A stretch of DNA of 57,235 nucleotides from Flavobacteriales bacterium (GCA_018057455.1 JAGPDT010000004.1:1-57235); one strand, 5' to 3'. Shown: positions 45,964 through 54,603, numbered from the stretch's first letter. The notes: a model not told the origin generated them from the letters alone. Translations and numbers: made by a program.

Positions 45964-46146
45964 CTACTTCTTCGGGGCATTGGCCGGATCGTCCGCCGCC
46001 GGGGTGGGATCAGCGCCTGCATCCGCTTCATCCGCTTCCCGGAGCACCTCGTGCAAGGAGCCCGGTGGCAGCGTGGGGGAGAAGGGATCGGTGCTTTCGT
46101 TGCCCAGGGGGCGTGGCCGGGGTTCGGGTGTGTGCTTGTGGTCCAT
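45964..46146 (-). CDS. Possible small acidic, proline-rich protein (60 residues)
   Basis: A 60-residue frame with no family match. It is hydrophilic, Pro-, Asp- and Ala-rich (MDHKHTPEPRPRPLGNESTD at the start, ending DDPANAPKK), with a short helical segment LHEVLREADEAD. The stop is three bases from the convergent oxidoreductase stop, so the space is tightly used. The composition looks more like a disordered small protein than a chance frame, but there is no independent support. Confidence 0.4.
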   Translation of the reverse strand: MDHKHTPEPRPRPLGNESTDPFSPTLPPGSLHEVLREADEADAGADPTPAADDPANAPKK

Positions 46147-46214
46147 GTTGGTGCCGATGGGTTTCGTACAAGGTACGCAACACCGGCGGCGCCGGGGCCG
46201 TGGAGCAGGCTAGA

Positions 46215-46222
46215 TACCTTTG
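46215..46222 (+). promoter_or_regulatory. -7 box before the DAHP synthase fusion gene, leaderless
   Basis: TACCTTTG matches TAnnTTTG exactly and is six bases before the ATG at 46229, so transcription should begin at about the start codon. Confidence 0.55.
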
Positions 46223-46228
46223 CACCCC

Positions 46229-47350
46229 ATGTCCTCCCCGCTCCGTTCCGTTCCCTTTGCCCAGTGGGGACTTGGCATGGGCCGGCCGTTGCTGATCGCA
46301 GGCCCTTGCAGCGCTGAAAACCGGGAGCAGGTGCTGGCCACGGCAGAAGGCCTATCGGCGTGTGCGCCCCAGGCCAAGGTGTTCCGTGCGGGCATCTGGA
46401 AGCCGCGCACGCGCCCCGGCGGTTTCGAGGGCATTGGTACTGCGGCGCTGCCGTGGCTGGCCGAGGTGAAACAGCGCTTCGGCCTGCTGACCATGACCGA
46501 GGTGGCCACGCCCGAACACGTGGAACACGCTCTGAAGGCCGGCGTGGACATGCTGTGGATCGGTGCGCGCACCACGCCCAACCCCTTCAGTGTGCAGGCC
46601 TTGGCCGATGCACTGCGCGGCACGGACATCCCCGTGTTCGTGAAGAACCCCGTGAACCCCGACCTGCCCTTGTGGATCGGAGCCTTGGAACGGCTGCATA
46701 GCGCTGGCCTCCGGCGATTGGCTGCCATCCACCGCGGTTTCCATTGGTTCGGGCAATCGCCCTACCGAAACCATCCGATGTGGGAATTGCCCGTGCGGCT
46801 GAAGGCGGCGTTCCCTGCATTGGAACTGCTGTGCGACCCCAGCCACATCGCCGGGAACCGCGACCTGTTGCCGGGCGTGGCCCAACAGGCGCTGGACCTC
46901 AACTTCAGCGGCCTGATGGTGGAGGCGCACGTGGACCCGGACCACGCGAAAAGCGATGCCGCCCAACAGGTGAAACCCGAGGCACTGCGTGCATTGCTGA
47001 ACGGGCTCACCTTCCGATCGGCCATGGCGGAACCGGCGCTGCGCAATGAACTGCAGGAACACCGCGACCTGATCGACCGGCTGGATGAGGAGATCCTGCA
47101 GAAGCTCGCCGCCCGCATGGAGATCGCCGAGCGCATCGGTGCCTTCAAGCAGGCCCACAACATCGCCATCCTCCAGCCTGCGCGCTGGAGGCGGATCATG
47201 CAGGCCCAACAAGCCCTCGGGCAAGAACTGGCCCTGTCACCGGCCTTCGTCCAAGCCCTGATGGACGCCGTGCACGATGAGAGCATCCGCAAGCAGACCG
47301 CGGTGTGGGAGCGCGAAGGGAAGGCCGCCCGCCCACGCTCCACGGGCTAG
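46229..47350 (+). CDS. Bifunctional DAHP synthase (KDSA-like) / chorismate mutase type II
   Basis: A 373-residue fusion. The N-terminal domain (about 1-265) is a class I-beta/KDSA-like DAHP synthase: LLIAGPCSAENREQVLATA, KVFRAGIWKPRTRPGGFEGIG, LTMTEVATPEHVEHAL, DMLWIGARTTPNPFSVQ, VFVKNPVNPD, LLCDPSHIAGNRDLLPGVAQQAL and LMVEAHVDPDHAKSDAAQQV. The C-terminal domain (about 275-360, HRDLIDRLDEEILQKLAARMEIAERIGAFKQ) is an AroQ chorismate mutase helix bundle. The pair carries out the first step of the shikimate pathway and the chorismate-to-prephenate step; in related enzymes the mutase domain also mediates feedback control by prephenate. This fusion is usual in Bacteroidota. No other aromatic pathway gene is near. 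Confidence 0.93.
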   Translation: MSSPLRSVPFAQWGLGMGRPLLIAGPCSAENREQVLATAEGLSACAPQAKVFRAGIWKPRTRPGGFEGIGTAALPWLAEVKQRFGLLTMTEVATPEHVEHALKAGVDMLWIGARTTPNPFSVQALADALRGTDIPVFVKNPVNPDLPLWIGALERLHSAGLRRLAAIHRGFHWFGQSPYRNHPMWELPVRLKAAFPALELLCDPSHIAGNRDLLPGVAQQALDLNFSGLMVEAHVDPDHAKSDAAQQVKPEALRALLNGLTFRSAMAEPALRNELQEHRDLIDRLDEEILQKLAARMEIAERIGAFKQAHNIAILQPARWRRIMQAQQALGQELALSPAFVQALMDAVHDESIRKQTAVWEREGKAARPRSTG

Positions 47351-47560
47351 GCCGCGGATTGATCGCGTCAGGCCTGGAGAAATGGTCCCCGTGCCTTCCG
47401 GGCAATTGCCCCCAAGTTCCCGCCCGGCAAGGCCGCAGCAGGTCCCGGTCCCTCGATCGGCGTTGGTCCCTGACGCTTCGTTCACCGCCTTGGCGGCATG
47501 TGGCGGGTTGCAGATCACCATACCTTGCGTCGTTTTACCGCTCCCCAAACCTGCTGGTAC

Positions 47561-50365
47561 ATGGTCAAACTCTACGCCCTTGGCCTTTCGGCCCTGATCG
47601 CCGCTCGGGTCTCCGCCCAACCCCTGTTCACCAATGGCACACCGGTGCTGGCACACACCGCCAACAGCGGCGGGTGCATGGGGGTGACCGACATGGACGG
47701 CGACGGGCTGGACGACGTGGTGCAGCTCGATGACAGCAAGCACGTGCACATCCTCTACCAAGAGGCCGACGGCAGCTTCACGCACGTGGACTACGGCAGC
47801 GTCTCCTTCAGCAGCCAGTGGGGTTGGGCCATCGCCGATCTGGGCAACGACGGCCACAAGGACGTCGTAAGCGGCGGCAATGGCGACGGCACCCACTTCG
47901 TGAGCATCGCTTCGCGTGGCGTGTTCACCACCACGGCGCTGGGCGGCCCCAACATCTTCCAGCAGAACATGAGCATGGCCGATGTGGACAACGACGGCCG
48001 CGTGGACGTGTTCGCCTGCAACGACGTGGGTGCGCCCAACCTCTGGTTCACCGACGCCAACGGCGTGCCCCAGATCAACAACGGCTACATCAACTGGGCC
48101 ACCAGCCCGGCCAGTGACATGAGCGGCAACTACGGCAGCTGCTTCACCGATTTCGACAACGACGGCGACATCGACCTGCACATCGCCAAATGCCGCCAAG
48201 GCGTGAACGACCCCAACGATCCCCGCCGGTGGAACCGCCTCTTCGTCAACAACGGCAGCAACCAATACACCGACCAGGCCGCGGCCTACGGTGCGCAGGA
48301 CCAGGAACAGACCTGGGCCACCGACTTCGGCGATTACGACAATGACGGCGACCTGGACATGGTGAGCATTGAGCACAGCACCGGCACCCAGCTCTTCGAG
48401 AACGATGGCACCGGCCACTTCACCAACGCCACCACCGGCAGCGGATTGGGTGTGGCCATGTTCCCCTTGCAGTGCATGTTCCGCGACCTGGACAATGACG
48501 GATTCCTGGACGTGCTGATCGCCGGCGGCAGCGAGTTCTTCCTCAAAGGCAGCGGCGACGGCACCTTCACCGCCGTTTCGGGCCTGTTCCCCTACACCAA
48601 GCCCATGCACGGCTTCGCCTTCGGCGACCTCAACCGCGACGGCTTCGAGGACGTGTACGCCAACTACGGTTCAGGCTACGTGGATGCCAGCCAGCCCGAT
48701 CCGGACCTGTTGTGGTTGAACACCCCCAACGGCAACCACTTCTTCCGCGTGCGGCTGCAGGGCACCACCAGCAACCGCGATGCCATCGGCGCCAAGGTCA
48801 CCATCACGGGGCCATGGGGCACCCAGGTGCGTGAGGTCCGCTCCGGTGAAAGCTATGGCCTGGTGAATTCCTTCACCCTCACCTTCGGCCTGGGAGCCTA
48901 CACCGGCGTGCCCACCATGGTCGTGCGCTGGCCCAGCGGGCAGGAGGAAACCTTCACCGGCCTGCATGCCGACCAGACCATCACCGTGGTGGAGGGTTCC
49001 TGCATTTCGCCCAACGTGGCCATCAGCGGCAACCCGGCCACCGTGCTCTGCCCCGGTGGTGGGCCCATCGTGCTCACCGCTTCACCGGGCACCGGTTTCA
49101 CGTGGAGCACAGGGGGCACCGGCAACCAGTTGACCGTTACCGAGCAGGGCAATTACTTCGCCGTTACCGGCACCGGAAACTGCATCACCCAAGCCAACCT
49201 GTTCGTGTTGGACAGCCCCGATGAAACGCCCTCCATCACCGCTGATGGCCCCACCACCATTTGCCCGCAGGACCAGGTGGTGCTCACCTCCAGCCCCGCG
49301 GCCGGCTATGCGTGGAGCAATGGCAGCGACCAGCAGAGCATCAGCGTGAATGCGGCAGGGACGTACAGCGTGACCGTGCAAGGGGCTTGCGGGGAGTTCA
49401 CCTCCACGGACATCTTGGTGGACCACCTCAACGCGCCCGAAGCACCCCAAAGCGACGACGTTTCCATTCCGGCAGCGGGAACCGCGGTGCTCACGGCAGC
49501 CGGTGACAGCATCCAGTGGTTCGATGCCCCGGGGGCGGTGGTGCCGGTTGGGCAGGGCAGCCCGTGGACCACGCCATGGTTGACCGAAAACACCACCTTC
49601 TGGTGCGCCGACCTGGGCCAGAACGGGGGAGAGCCGCTGTACGGCGGAAGGACCAACAGGTCCAATGCGGGCGCGTACCAGACCAATGCTTCCTACTACC
49701 TCCACTTCAGCACCGTGGAGGAGATGATCGTCCAAAGCGTGAAGGTGTATGCCAACGGGGCCGGTTTCCGCACCATTGCGTTGGTGGAGGAGCCCGGTGG
49801 GTCCGTGGTCACGTCCGGTGTGTTCAACATCCCCAACGGCGAAAGCCGCGTGCAGTTGGACTGGACCGTTGCAGCCGACGGGGACTACGGCCTGCGGATC
49901 CTTTCGGGCGAGCCCCAGCTGTGGCGCGATGGCGAAGGAAGCAGCACATCCTACCCGTACGACCTGGGCGGCCTGGGCGCGATCACAGGCAGCAATGCGG
50001 GTTCGGGCAGCTACTATTACTTCTTCTACGATTGGGAGGTGGCCGCCCCCGCGGTCTGGTGTGCAAGTGCACGTACCCCGGTGGACGTGTCCGTGGGCCC
50101 CATGGGCGTTGCCGCGGAACAGGCGGAAAACGCCTTGCGGCTGTTCCCCAATCCCGCCACGGACCGGATCCGTCTTTCCGCCGGCTTCCCTCCGGGCCAA
50201 TGTGTAGCGGAATTCCTGGACCTGGCGGGCCGGGTGTGCCTGGAGGCGAACATCCAGGGCGCCACCACGTCCATGGTGGATGTTGCGGCCTTGGCCCCGG
50301 GTGTGTACACGGTGAAGCTCCGCGGCGGCAACGGTGTTCTCACCGCCTCCTTCGTGAAGCAGTGA
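47561..50365 (+). CDS. VCBS/FG-GAP and ASPIC/UnbV surface protein with T9SS sorting domain
   Basis: A 934-residue secreted protein. Signal peptide MVKLYALGLSALIAARVSAQ; a propeller with seven calcium-type motifs (DMDGDGLDDVV, DLGNDGHKDVV, DVDNDGRVDVF, DFDNDGDIDLH, DYDNDGDLDMV, DLDNDGFLDVL, DLNRDGFEDVY); then an ASPIC/UnbV domain (NRDAIGAKVTITGPWGTQVR to TVVEG); two Ig-like modules with TWSTGGTGNQLTV and AWSNGSDQQSISV; a jelly-roll-like region; and a type A sorting domain (LRLFPNPATDRIRLSA to LTASFVKQ). The start is the ATG at 47561, which gives a clean signal peptide. It is probably cell-surface bound. It follows the DAHP synthase gene by 210 bp and is likely transcribed alone. Confidence 0.9.
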   Translation: MVKLYALGLSALIAARVSAQPLFTNGTPVLAHTANSGGCMGVTDMDGDGLDDVVQLDDSKHVHILYQEADGSFTHVDYGSVSFSSQWGWAIADLGNDGHKDVVSGGNGDGTHFVSIASRGVFTTTALGGPNIFQQNMSMADVDNDGRVDVFACNDVGAPNLWFTDANGVPQINNGYINWATSPASDMSGNYGSCFTDFDNDGDIDLHIAKCRQGVNDPNDPRRWNRLFVNNGSNQYTDQAAAYGAQDQEQTWATDFGDYDNDGDLDMVSIEHSTGTQLFENDGTGHFTNATTGSGLGVAMFPLQCMFRDLDNDGFLDVLIAGGSEFFLKGSGDGTFTAVSGLFPYTKPMHGFAFGDLNRDGFEDVYANYGSGYVDASQPDPDLLWLNTPNGNHFFRVRLQGTTSNRDAIGAKVTITGPWGTQVREVRSGESYGLVNSFTLTFGLGAYTGVPTMVVRWPSGQEETFTGLHADQTITVVEGSCISPNVAISGNPATVLCPGGGPIVLTASPGTGFTWSTGGTGNQLTVTEQGNYFAVTGTGNCITQANLFVLDSPDETPSITADGPTTICPQDQVVLTSSPAAGYAWSNGSDQQSISVNAAGTYSVTVQGACGEFTSTDILVDHLNAPEAPQSDDVSIPAAGTAVLTAAGDSIQWFDAPGAVVPVGQGSPWTTPWLTENTTFWCADLGQNGGEPLYGGRTNRSNAGAYQTNASYYLHFSTVEEMIVQSVKVYANGAGFRTIALVEEPGGSVVTSGVFNIPNGESRVQLDWTVAADGDYGLRILSGEPQLWRDGEGSSTSYPYDLGGLGAITGSNAGSGSYYYFFYDWEVAAPAVWCASARTPVDVSVGPMGVAAEQAENALRLFPNPATDRIRLSAGFPPGQCVAEFLDLAGRVCLEANIQGATTSMVDVAALAPGVYTVKLRGGNGVLTASFVKQ

Positions 50366-50522
50366 GTCCGGCCGGCCCTTGGCAAAAGGGTCCTGGGGTT
50401 CCCGGGGCGCTCCGTTCATCCACGTGTTGGAAGGTGGGCCGGCCCGGTCCTGTTGCCGCTACCCGTAGGTGCATGCCGCAGCGCGAACTGACCATTGTCT
50501 CCTTTCGTCCTGCATCCCGTGC

Positions 50523-50530
50523 TTCCTTTG
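50523..50530 (+). promoter_or_regulatory. -7 box of the molybdenum cofactor operon
   Basis: TTCCTTTG (one mismatch to TAnnTTTG) is four bases before the ATG at 50535. The in-frame start at 50469 lies upstream of it and is rejected. Confidence 0.45.
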
Positions 50531-50534
50531 GGGC

Positions 50535-51200
50535 ATGAGCAGCAAGCCTGAACCGGGCAAGCCGCCGCTGCGGCTGGTGGTCGTGGGCGCCGGTGCCATT
50601 GGCAACGCCCTGCTGCCGCGCATCGTGCGCTGGAAATGGGACGGCATCACCCTCGTGGACGGTGACCGCGTGGAGGAAAAGAACCTGGAGCGCCAAGAAC
50701 TCTTCGCACCGGTGGACATCGGCAAGCCGAAGGTTGAAGTGGCTGCCGCCTGGCTGCGCAACGCGCCCATCGCCGTGCGGGTGTCCGCCAGGGACGAGTT
50801 CCTCGATGCCCGCAATGCAGAAGCCGTCATCGCCATGCACGACGTGGTTGCCGACTGCACGGACGACGCCCACGTGAAACGCCTGCTGGACCACACCTGC
50901 AAAGCCTATGGCGTGGCACTGGTGAGCGGATCCGTCCATGGCAAGCAAGCCCAAGTGATCATGCTTCATGCGGCAGGCGAAGGAGAGGACATCACCCGTG
51001 ATGAACTCTTCCAAGGCAAGCTGGGCATGGAACAGGACGGCTGCGACATGCGCAACGTACCGTTGGTGACCATTGAGGAGACCGCGCGCCGCATGGCCCA
51101 ATTGCTGCGTGCCCTCGTGCAGGGTGGGCCGGTACGCAACGGCCGCGTCGACCTCTTCGACGGCAAGCACTGGAGCGCCATCGATCCGCCCATTTCCTGA
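50535..51200 (+). CDS. ThiF/MoeB-like E1 adenylyltransferase, compact
   Basis: A 221-residue member of the ThiF/MoeB/HesA superfamily, which adenylates the C-terminal Gly-Gly of a sulfur carrier such as MoaD. The nucleotide loop is LVVVGAGAIGNALLPRI, followed by LVDGDRVEEKNLERQELF (Asp, Asn, Arg and Gln contacts) and HDVVADCTDDAHVKRLL. It is shorter than a typical MoeB, and I see no CxxC zinc pair and no rhodanese domain; a single Cys in QDGCDMRNVPLVT may be the active-site residue. As first gene of the operon it probably serves the MoaD encoded at 53828. It is separated from the next gene by three bases. Confidence 0.82.
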   Translation: MSSKPEPGKPPLRLVVVGAGAIGNALLPRIVRWKWDGITLVDGDRVEEKNLERQELFAPVDIGKPKVEVAAAWLRNAPIAVRVSARDEFLDARNAEAVIAMHDVVADCTDDAHVKRLLDHTCKAYGVALVSGSVHGKQAQVIMLHAAGEGEDITRDELFQGKLGMEQDGCDMRNVPLVTIEETARRMAQLLRALVQGGPVRNGRVDLFDGKHWSAIDPPIS

Positions 51201-51203
51201 ACC

Positions 51204-51932
51204 ATGGACCCGCTTCTGCTCATCCTGCTCATTGCTTGCGTGGCCTTCGCCTATGCCATGGTGGGCCACGGCGGCGCCAGCGGCTACCTCGCCCTCATGG
51301 CCCTGGCAGGCATCAGCGTGGCGGTGATGCGCCCCTCGGCGCTCGTGCTCAACCTCTTCGTCAGCGCCATTTCATTCACCCAGTACGCACGCAGCGGCCA
51401 CTTCCGTTGGCGCTCCTTTTGGCCCTTCGCGCTGCTGTCCATCCCCGCCGCGTGGCTCGGGGCGCAAGTGGTGCTCGATCCCTTGGTCTACAAGCGGATC
51501 CTGGCCGTGTGCCTGCTGTTCGCCGTGGCGCGCATGTTCGGTCTGCTGGGCAAGGGAAGTGAACGGATCCGTCCCGTGCCGTTGGTGCTTGCCGCGATCA
51601 TCGGGGCGGTGCTCGGCTTCGTTTCCGGCATGATCGGCATCGGCGGCGGCGTGCTCCTCAGCCCCGTGCTGCTGCTGTTCAACTGGGCCGATGTGAAGAC
51701 CACCGCCGCCACCTCCGCGCTCTTCATCTTCGTGAACAGTGCCGCCGGCCTGGCCGGGGCCATGGGCAACGGCGAAACGCCCGGCCCGCACATGCTCCCC
51801 TGGATCGGCGCGGCCGTCATCGGCGGCCTGCTCGGCGGATGGATCGGCGCGATCAAGTTGGACAACCTGCGCCTCAAGCAGGCCTTGGGCGTGGTGCTCC
51901 TGTTGGCCAGCGTAAAACTGATGATGGCATGA
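51204..51932 (+). CDS. TauE/SafE family sulfite/anion exporter
   Basis: A 242-residue inner-membrane protein with about eight helices and the duplicated TauE motifs: FAYAMVGHGGASGYLALMAL in the first half and VSGMIGIGGGVLLSPVLLLF in the second. Family members export or import sulfite, sulfoacetate and related anions. The 4-base overlap with moeA (ATGA) and the 3-base gap after the ThiF-like gene put it inside the molybdenum cofactor operon, suggesting a link with sulfur or sulfite handling. The substrate cannot be read from the sequence. Confidence 0.88.
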   Translation: MDPLLLILLIACVAFAYAMVGHGGASGYLALMALAGISVAVMRPSALVLNLFVSAISFTQYARSGHFRWRSFWPFALLSIPAAWLGAQVVLDPLVYKRILAVCLLFAVARMFGLLGKGSERIRPVPLVLAAIIGAVLGFVSGMIGIGGGVLLSPVLLLFNWADVKTTAATSALFIFVNSAAGLAGAMGNGETPGPHMLPWIGAAVIGGLLGGWIGAIKLDNLRLKQALGVVLLLASVKLMMA

Positions 51933-53101
51933 TCCACGTGGCCGAAGCCAAACGGCGCATGATGCAGGCCGCGAACGCGCTGCCCGCGGAGATCATCCCG
52001 TTGGCCCAAGCAGCGGGACGATTCAACCTGCACGATGTGGTGGCGCCCTTCGATCATCCGCTGTTCGATTGCAGCGCCATGGACGGCTACGCCTTTGCCT
52101 TCGCGGAGGAGGTGCACCAGTGGACGGTGGTGGCCGAAGCCGCAGCGGGTGATGCCCCTGCTCGGCCGTTGGCGAAAGGCGAATGCGTGCGCATTTTCAC
52201 CGGGGCCATGCTGCCGCCCGGGGCCGATACCGTGGTGATGCAGGAACGGGTGCTCCGCGAAGGCAACGCCGTCACGCACTCCGATGCCAAGCTCAGGCGG
52301 GGAGCCAATGTGCGCCCCAAAGGAGACCAGTTGCGCGCCGGTGAAGTGGCCCTGCCGGCGGGTTCCATGCTGAACGCCGCCGCCATCGGCCTCTTGGCTT
52401 CGGTTGGCGTGGCCCAAGTGGCCGTGGCCAAGCGGCCGCGCGTGGCCCTGTTGATCAGCGGTGATGAATTCGCCGATGGCGGCACGCCCGGACCGGGCAA
52501 GATCTTCGGCAGCAATGCCATGATGCTGGAGGCCGCGCTGGGAGAGGCTGCCATCGCCGCAAGGGCGGTGCACGTGGGCGATGACCACCAGGCGCTGGTC
52601 TCCGCGTGGAACGCGTTGCAACGCGACCACGATGTGATCATCTCCACCGGCGGCGTCTCCGTGGGCGACCACGACCTCATTCCGCCCTCCTTGGCGGCGA
52701 TCGGTGCCGACATCCGCTTCCACGGTGTGATGCAGAAGCCCGGCAAACCCATGCTGTTCGGCCTCCTGGGAGGAACGGCGGTCTTCGGCCTGCCCGGGAA
52801 TCCGCGTGCGGTGATGGTCCTGTTCCTGGAATACGTGCTGCCGTTCCTGCGTGCCAGGCAAGGATGCGCTGCACCATGGATGCGCAGCGACCTGTTGCCG
52901 ATCGCAGGCAACGTGGAAGTGAAGGGCAGCCGGGCCGAGTTCCGGGCCGCACGGGTATTCAAGGGATGCGTGCAACTGCTGGCGGACGAAGGCTCGCACA
53001 TGCTGCGCACCTTGGCCGTGGCCAATGCCATCGCCTTCCTGCCCATGGACCAACGCCAATGGCACCACGGCGATCACGTGGAAGTGCATTACTTGGACTG
53101 A
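51929..53101 (+). CDS. moeA: Molybdopterin molybdotransferase
   Basis: Inserts molybdate into adenylated molybdopterin. The 390-residue protein has the MoeA layout: N-terminal MMQAANALPAEIIPLAQAAGRFNLHDVVAPFDHPLFDCSAMDGYAF (residues near the DCSAMDGYA active-site loop), the domain II segment VRIFTGAMLPPGADTVVMQE, domain III RVALLISGDEF and IISTGGVSVGDHD, GVMQKPGKPM and VFGLPGNPRAVMVLF, and a beta-barrel domain IV. The start ATG at 51929 overlaps the TauE stop by four bases. The 153-bp gap to mobA contains a pair of short repeats. Confidence 0.92.
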   Translation: MIHVAEAKRRMMQAANALPAEIIPLAQAAGRFNLHDVVAPFDHPLFDCSAMDGYAFAFAEEVHQWTVVAEAAAGDAPARPLAKGECVRIFTGAMLPPGADTVVMQERVLREGNAVTHSDAKLRRGANVRPKGDQLRAGEVALPAGSMLNAAAIGLLASVGVAQVAVAKRPRVALLISGDEFADGGTPGPGKIFGSNAMMLEAALGEAAIAARAVHVGDDHQALVSAWNALQRDHDVIISTGGVSVGDHDLIPPSLAAIGADIRFHGVMQKPGKPMLFGLLGGTAVFGLPGNPRAVMVLFLEYVLPFLRARQGCAAPWMRSDLLPIAGNVEVKGSRAEFRAARVFKGCVQLLADEGSHMLRTLAVANAIAFLPMDQRQWHHGDHVEVHYLD

Positions 53102-53165
53102 TGGGCGGCAAACACCTACGGTCGGGTCCAAGGCCCAACGATCCCCCACCCCCACGGCGGTCCCG

Positions 53166-53186
53166 CGAAGGAGACCCTGCGGCAAC
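53166..53186 (+). repeat. 21-bp direct repeat, copy 1 (between moeA and mobA)
   Basis: Identical to 53223-53243. It includes GAAGGAGACC next to an upstream GGTC, forming a short imperfect hairpin. Confidence 0.85.
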
Positions 53187-53222
53187 GCTACCTTCAACAT
53201 CCACACGCGCGCAGCGGTCTTC

Positions 53223-53243
53223 CGAAGGAGACCCTGCGGCAAC
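53223..53243 (+). repeat. 21-bp direct repeat, copy 2
   Basis: Starts 57 bp after the start of copy 1 and ends 11 bp before the mobA ATG. It is preceded by GGTCTTC, which can pair with GGAGACC inside the repeat. Possibly a genome-wide intergenic repeat family. Confidence 0.85.
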
Positions 53244-53254
53244 CATCCATTGAC

Positions 53255-53824
53255 ATGGGAAGCAAATACGCATGGACCGGAGTGGTGCTCGCCGGCGGCA
53301 AAAGCACCCGCATGGGGCAGGACAAGGCGCTGCTGGAAGTGGACGGCAAGCCCATGCTGCTGCACGCGATCGAGCGGCTCAAGCCACAGGTGCGCGAGCT
53401 GCTCGTGGTGGGCGATCCGCGCAAGTACGGGCGCCTATGGCCCGAAGTGCTCCCGGACGAGATCCCCGGTATGGGGCCGTTGGGCGGCATCGTCACCGCC
53501 ATGGGCGTGGCCCGCTTCGACCGCTTGCTCGTGCTGGCCGTGGACGTGCCCGGCGTGAATGATCGGCTATTGGAGCGGCTCACCCGCGAAATGCCCGAAG
53601 AGGCCGACGTGTTCGTGCCCCGCCACAACGGCGAACTGGAACCGTTGGTGGCCGCCTACCACCGGCGCTGCCTGCCGGCGCTCATGGGGCGCCTGATGAA
53701 AAGCCAACTTGCCATGCACGGCGCCTTGGAGGTGGTCCGCACCGCCTGCCTGGACATCCACCCCGGCGAAGACGGCTGGCCCGAGGACCTCTTTCGCAAC
53801 CTCAACAGTCCTGCCGACCTTTGA
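53255..53824 (+). CDS. mobA: Molybdenum cofactor guanylyltransferase
   Basis: Attaches GMP to molybdenum cofactor to give the guanine dinucleotide form used by DMSO-reductase-type enzymes. The 189-residue protein has the nucleotide-binding start VVLAGGKSTRMGQDKALLEVDGKPML, ELLVVGDPRKYG, IPGMGPLGGIVTAM, and LVLAVDVPGVND, where the family metal-binding acid is the Asp of AVDVP. Length and motifs are usual. It precedes moaD by three bases. Confidence 0.92.
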   Translation: MGSKYAWTGVVLAGGKSTRMGQDKALLEVDGKPMLLHAIERLKPQVRELLVVGDPRKYGRLWPEVLPDEIPGMGPLGGIVTAMGVARFDRLLVLAVDVPGVNDRLLERLTREMPEEADVFVPRHNGELEPLVAAYHRRCLPALMGRLMKSQLAMHGALEVVRTACLDIHPGEDGWPEDLFRNLNSPADL

Positions 53825-53827
53825 GCC

Positions 53828-54052
53828 ATGCAAGTAAAGCTGTTCGGCATGATCGCCGAGAAGGCGGGAGCGGAGAGCATCGCGCTCGAAGCCGCATCGG
53901 TGAAGAAACTGAAGCGCGCTGCGGAAGAGCGCATCGAGGGCCTTGCGGCCATGAGCTACGCCATCGCCGTGGACCGGCGCATCGTCAACGGCGACGCCCC
54001 ATTGAACGGAAACGAAGAGGTGGCATTGCTGCCCCCATTTGCAGGAGGATGA
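53828..54052 (+). CDS. moaD: Molybdopterin synthase small subunit
   Basis: A 74-residue ubiquitin-like sulfur carrier. It starts MQVKLFGMIAEKAGAES and ends in the required double glycine ([10 protein letters not shown]), which is adenylated by an E1 enzyme and thiocarboxylated before sulfur transfer in molybdopterin synthase. The stop overlaps the moaE start by four bases (ATGA), consistent with a coupled heterodimer. Confidence 0.92.
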   Translation: MQVKLFGMIAEKAGAESIALEAASVKKLKRAAEERIEGLAAMSYAIAVDRRIVNGDAPLNGNEEVALLPPFAGG

Positions 54053-54516
54053 GCGAAACGAAAGCACCTAAGAAGCGGGACATCTTCATCGAAGGCCCCA
54101 TCGCCTCGGCCTTCATCGCGGAGAGCATCGCCAAACACGCCACGCGCACGGACATCGGCGGGCACGAGATCTTCCTGGGCCAGGTACGCGCGGATGCCCT
54201 GGCAACCGAAAGCGGACAACCAGCAACGGTCCACGCCATAGAATACACCGCCTATCGCGACATGGCCAACGAGCAGATGCTCCCCATCCGCGAGGAAGCC
54301 TTCGCCCGCTGGCCCATCACCTGCCTGCACGTGCATCACAGCCAGGGCACCATCAAGGCCGGCGAACTCTGCTTCTTTGTCTTCGCCTCCGCACCGCACC
54401 GCCAAGCCGCCCGCGAAGCCGTGGCCTTCGTCACCGATGAAGTGAAGAAGCGATTGCCGATCTTCGGAAAGGAGATCATCGCCAGCGGTGGCCACCAGTG
54501 GAAGCACAACACGTGA
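54049..54516 (+). CDS. moaE: Molybdopterin synthase large subunit
   Basis: A 155-residue catalytic subunit that converts precursor Z (cPMP) to molybdopterin using thiocarboxylated MoaD. Family features: [29 protein letters not shown], the histidine-rich [33 protein letters not shown], and the lysine-bearing [13 protein letters not shown]. The ATG at 54049 overlaps moaD by four bases. It is followed by an 88-bp gap filled with a 7-bp repeat before the moaC-mogA fusion. Confidence 0.92.
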   Translation: MSETKAPKKRDIFIEGPIASAFIAESIAKHATRTDIGGHEIFLGQVRADALATESGQPATVHAIEYTAYRDMANEQMLPIREEAFARWPITCLHVHHSQGTIKAGELCFFVFASAPHRQAAREAVAFVTDEVKKRLPIFGKEIIASGGHQWKHNT

Positions 54517-54554
54517 TCGGTTCCACACTTCAACTTCCGTTTTCATTTTTCATT

Positions 54555-54603
54555 TTTCAGCTTTCAGCTTTCAGCTTTCATATTTCCACTTTCAGCTTTC
54601 GAA
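54555..54603 (+). repeat. Heptanucleotide pyrimidine-rich repeat upstream of moaC-mogA
   Basis: Seven consecutive 7-bp units: TTTCAGC three times, TTTCATA, TTTCCAC, TTTCAGC and TTTCGAA, ending one base before the ATG at 54605. The preceding bases (from 54540) are further TTTTTCAT-type sequence. Confidence 0.85.

Noticed and set aside
51488-53365. Minus-strand frame of about 625 codons over moeA and TauE
   Set aside because: Antisense shadow of two well-supported genes.
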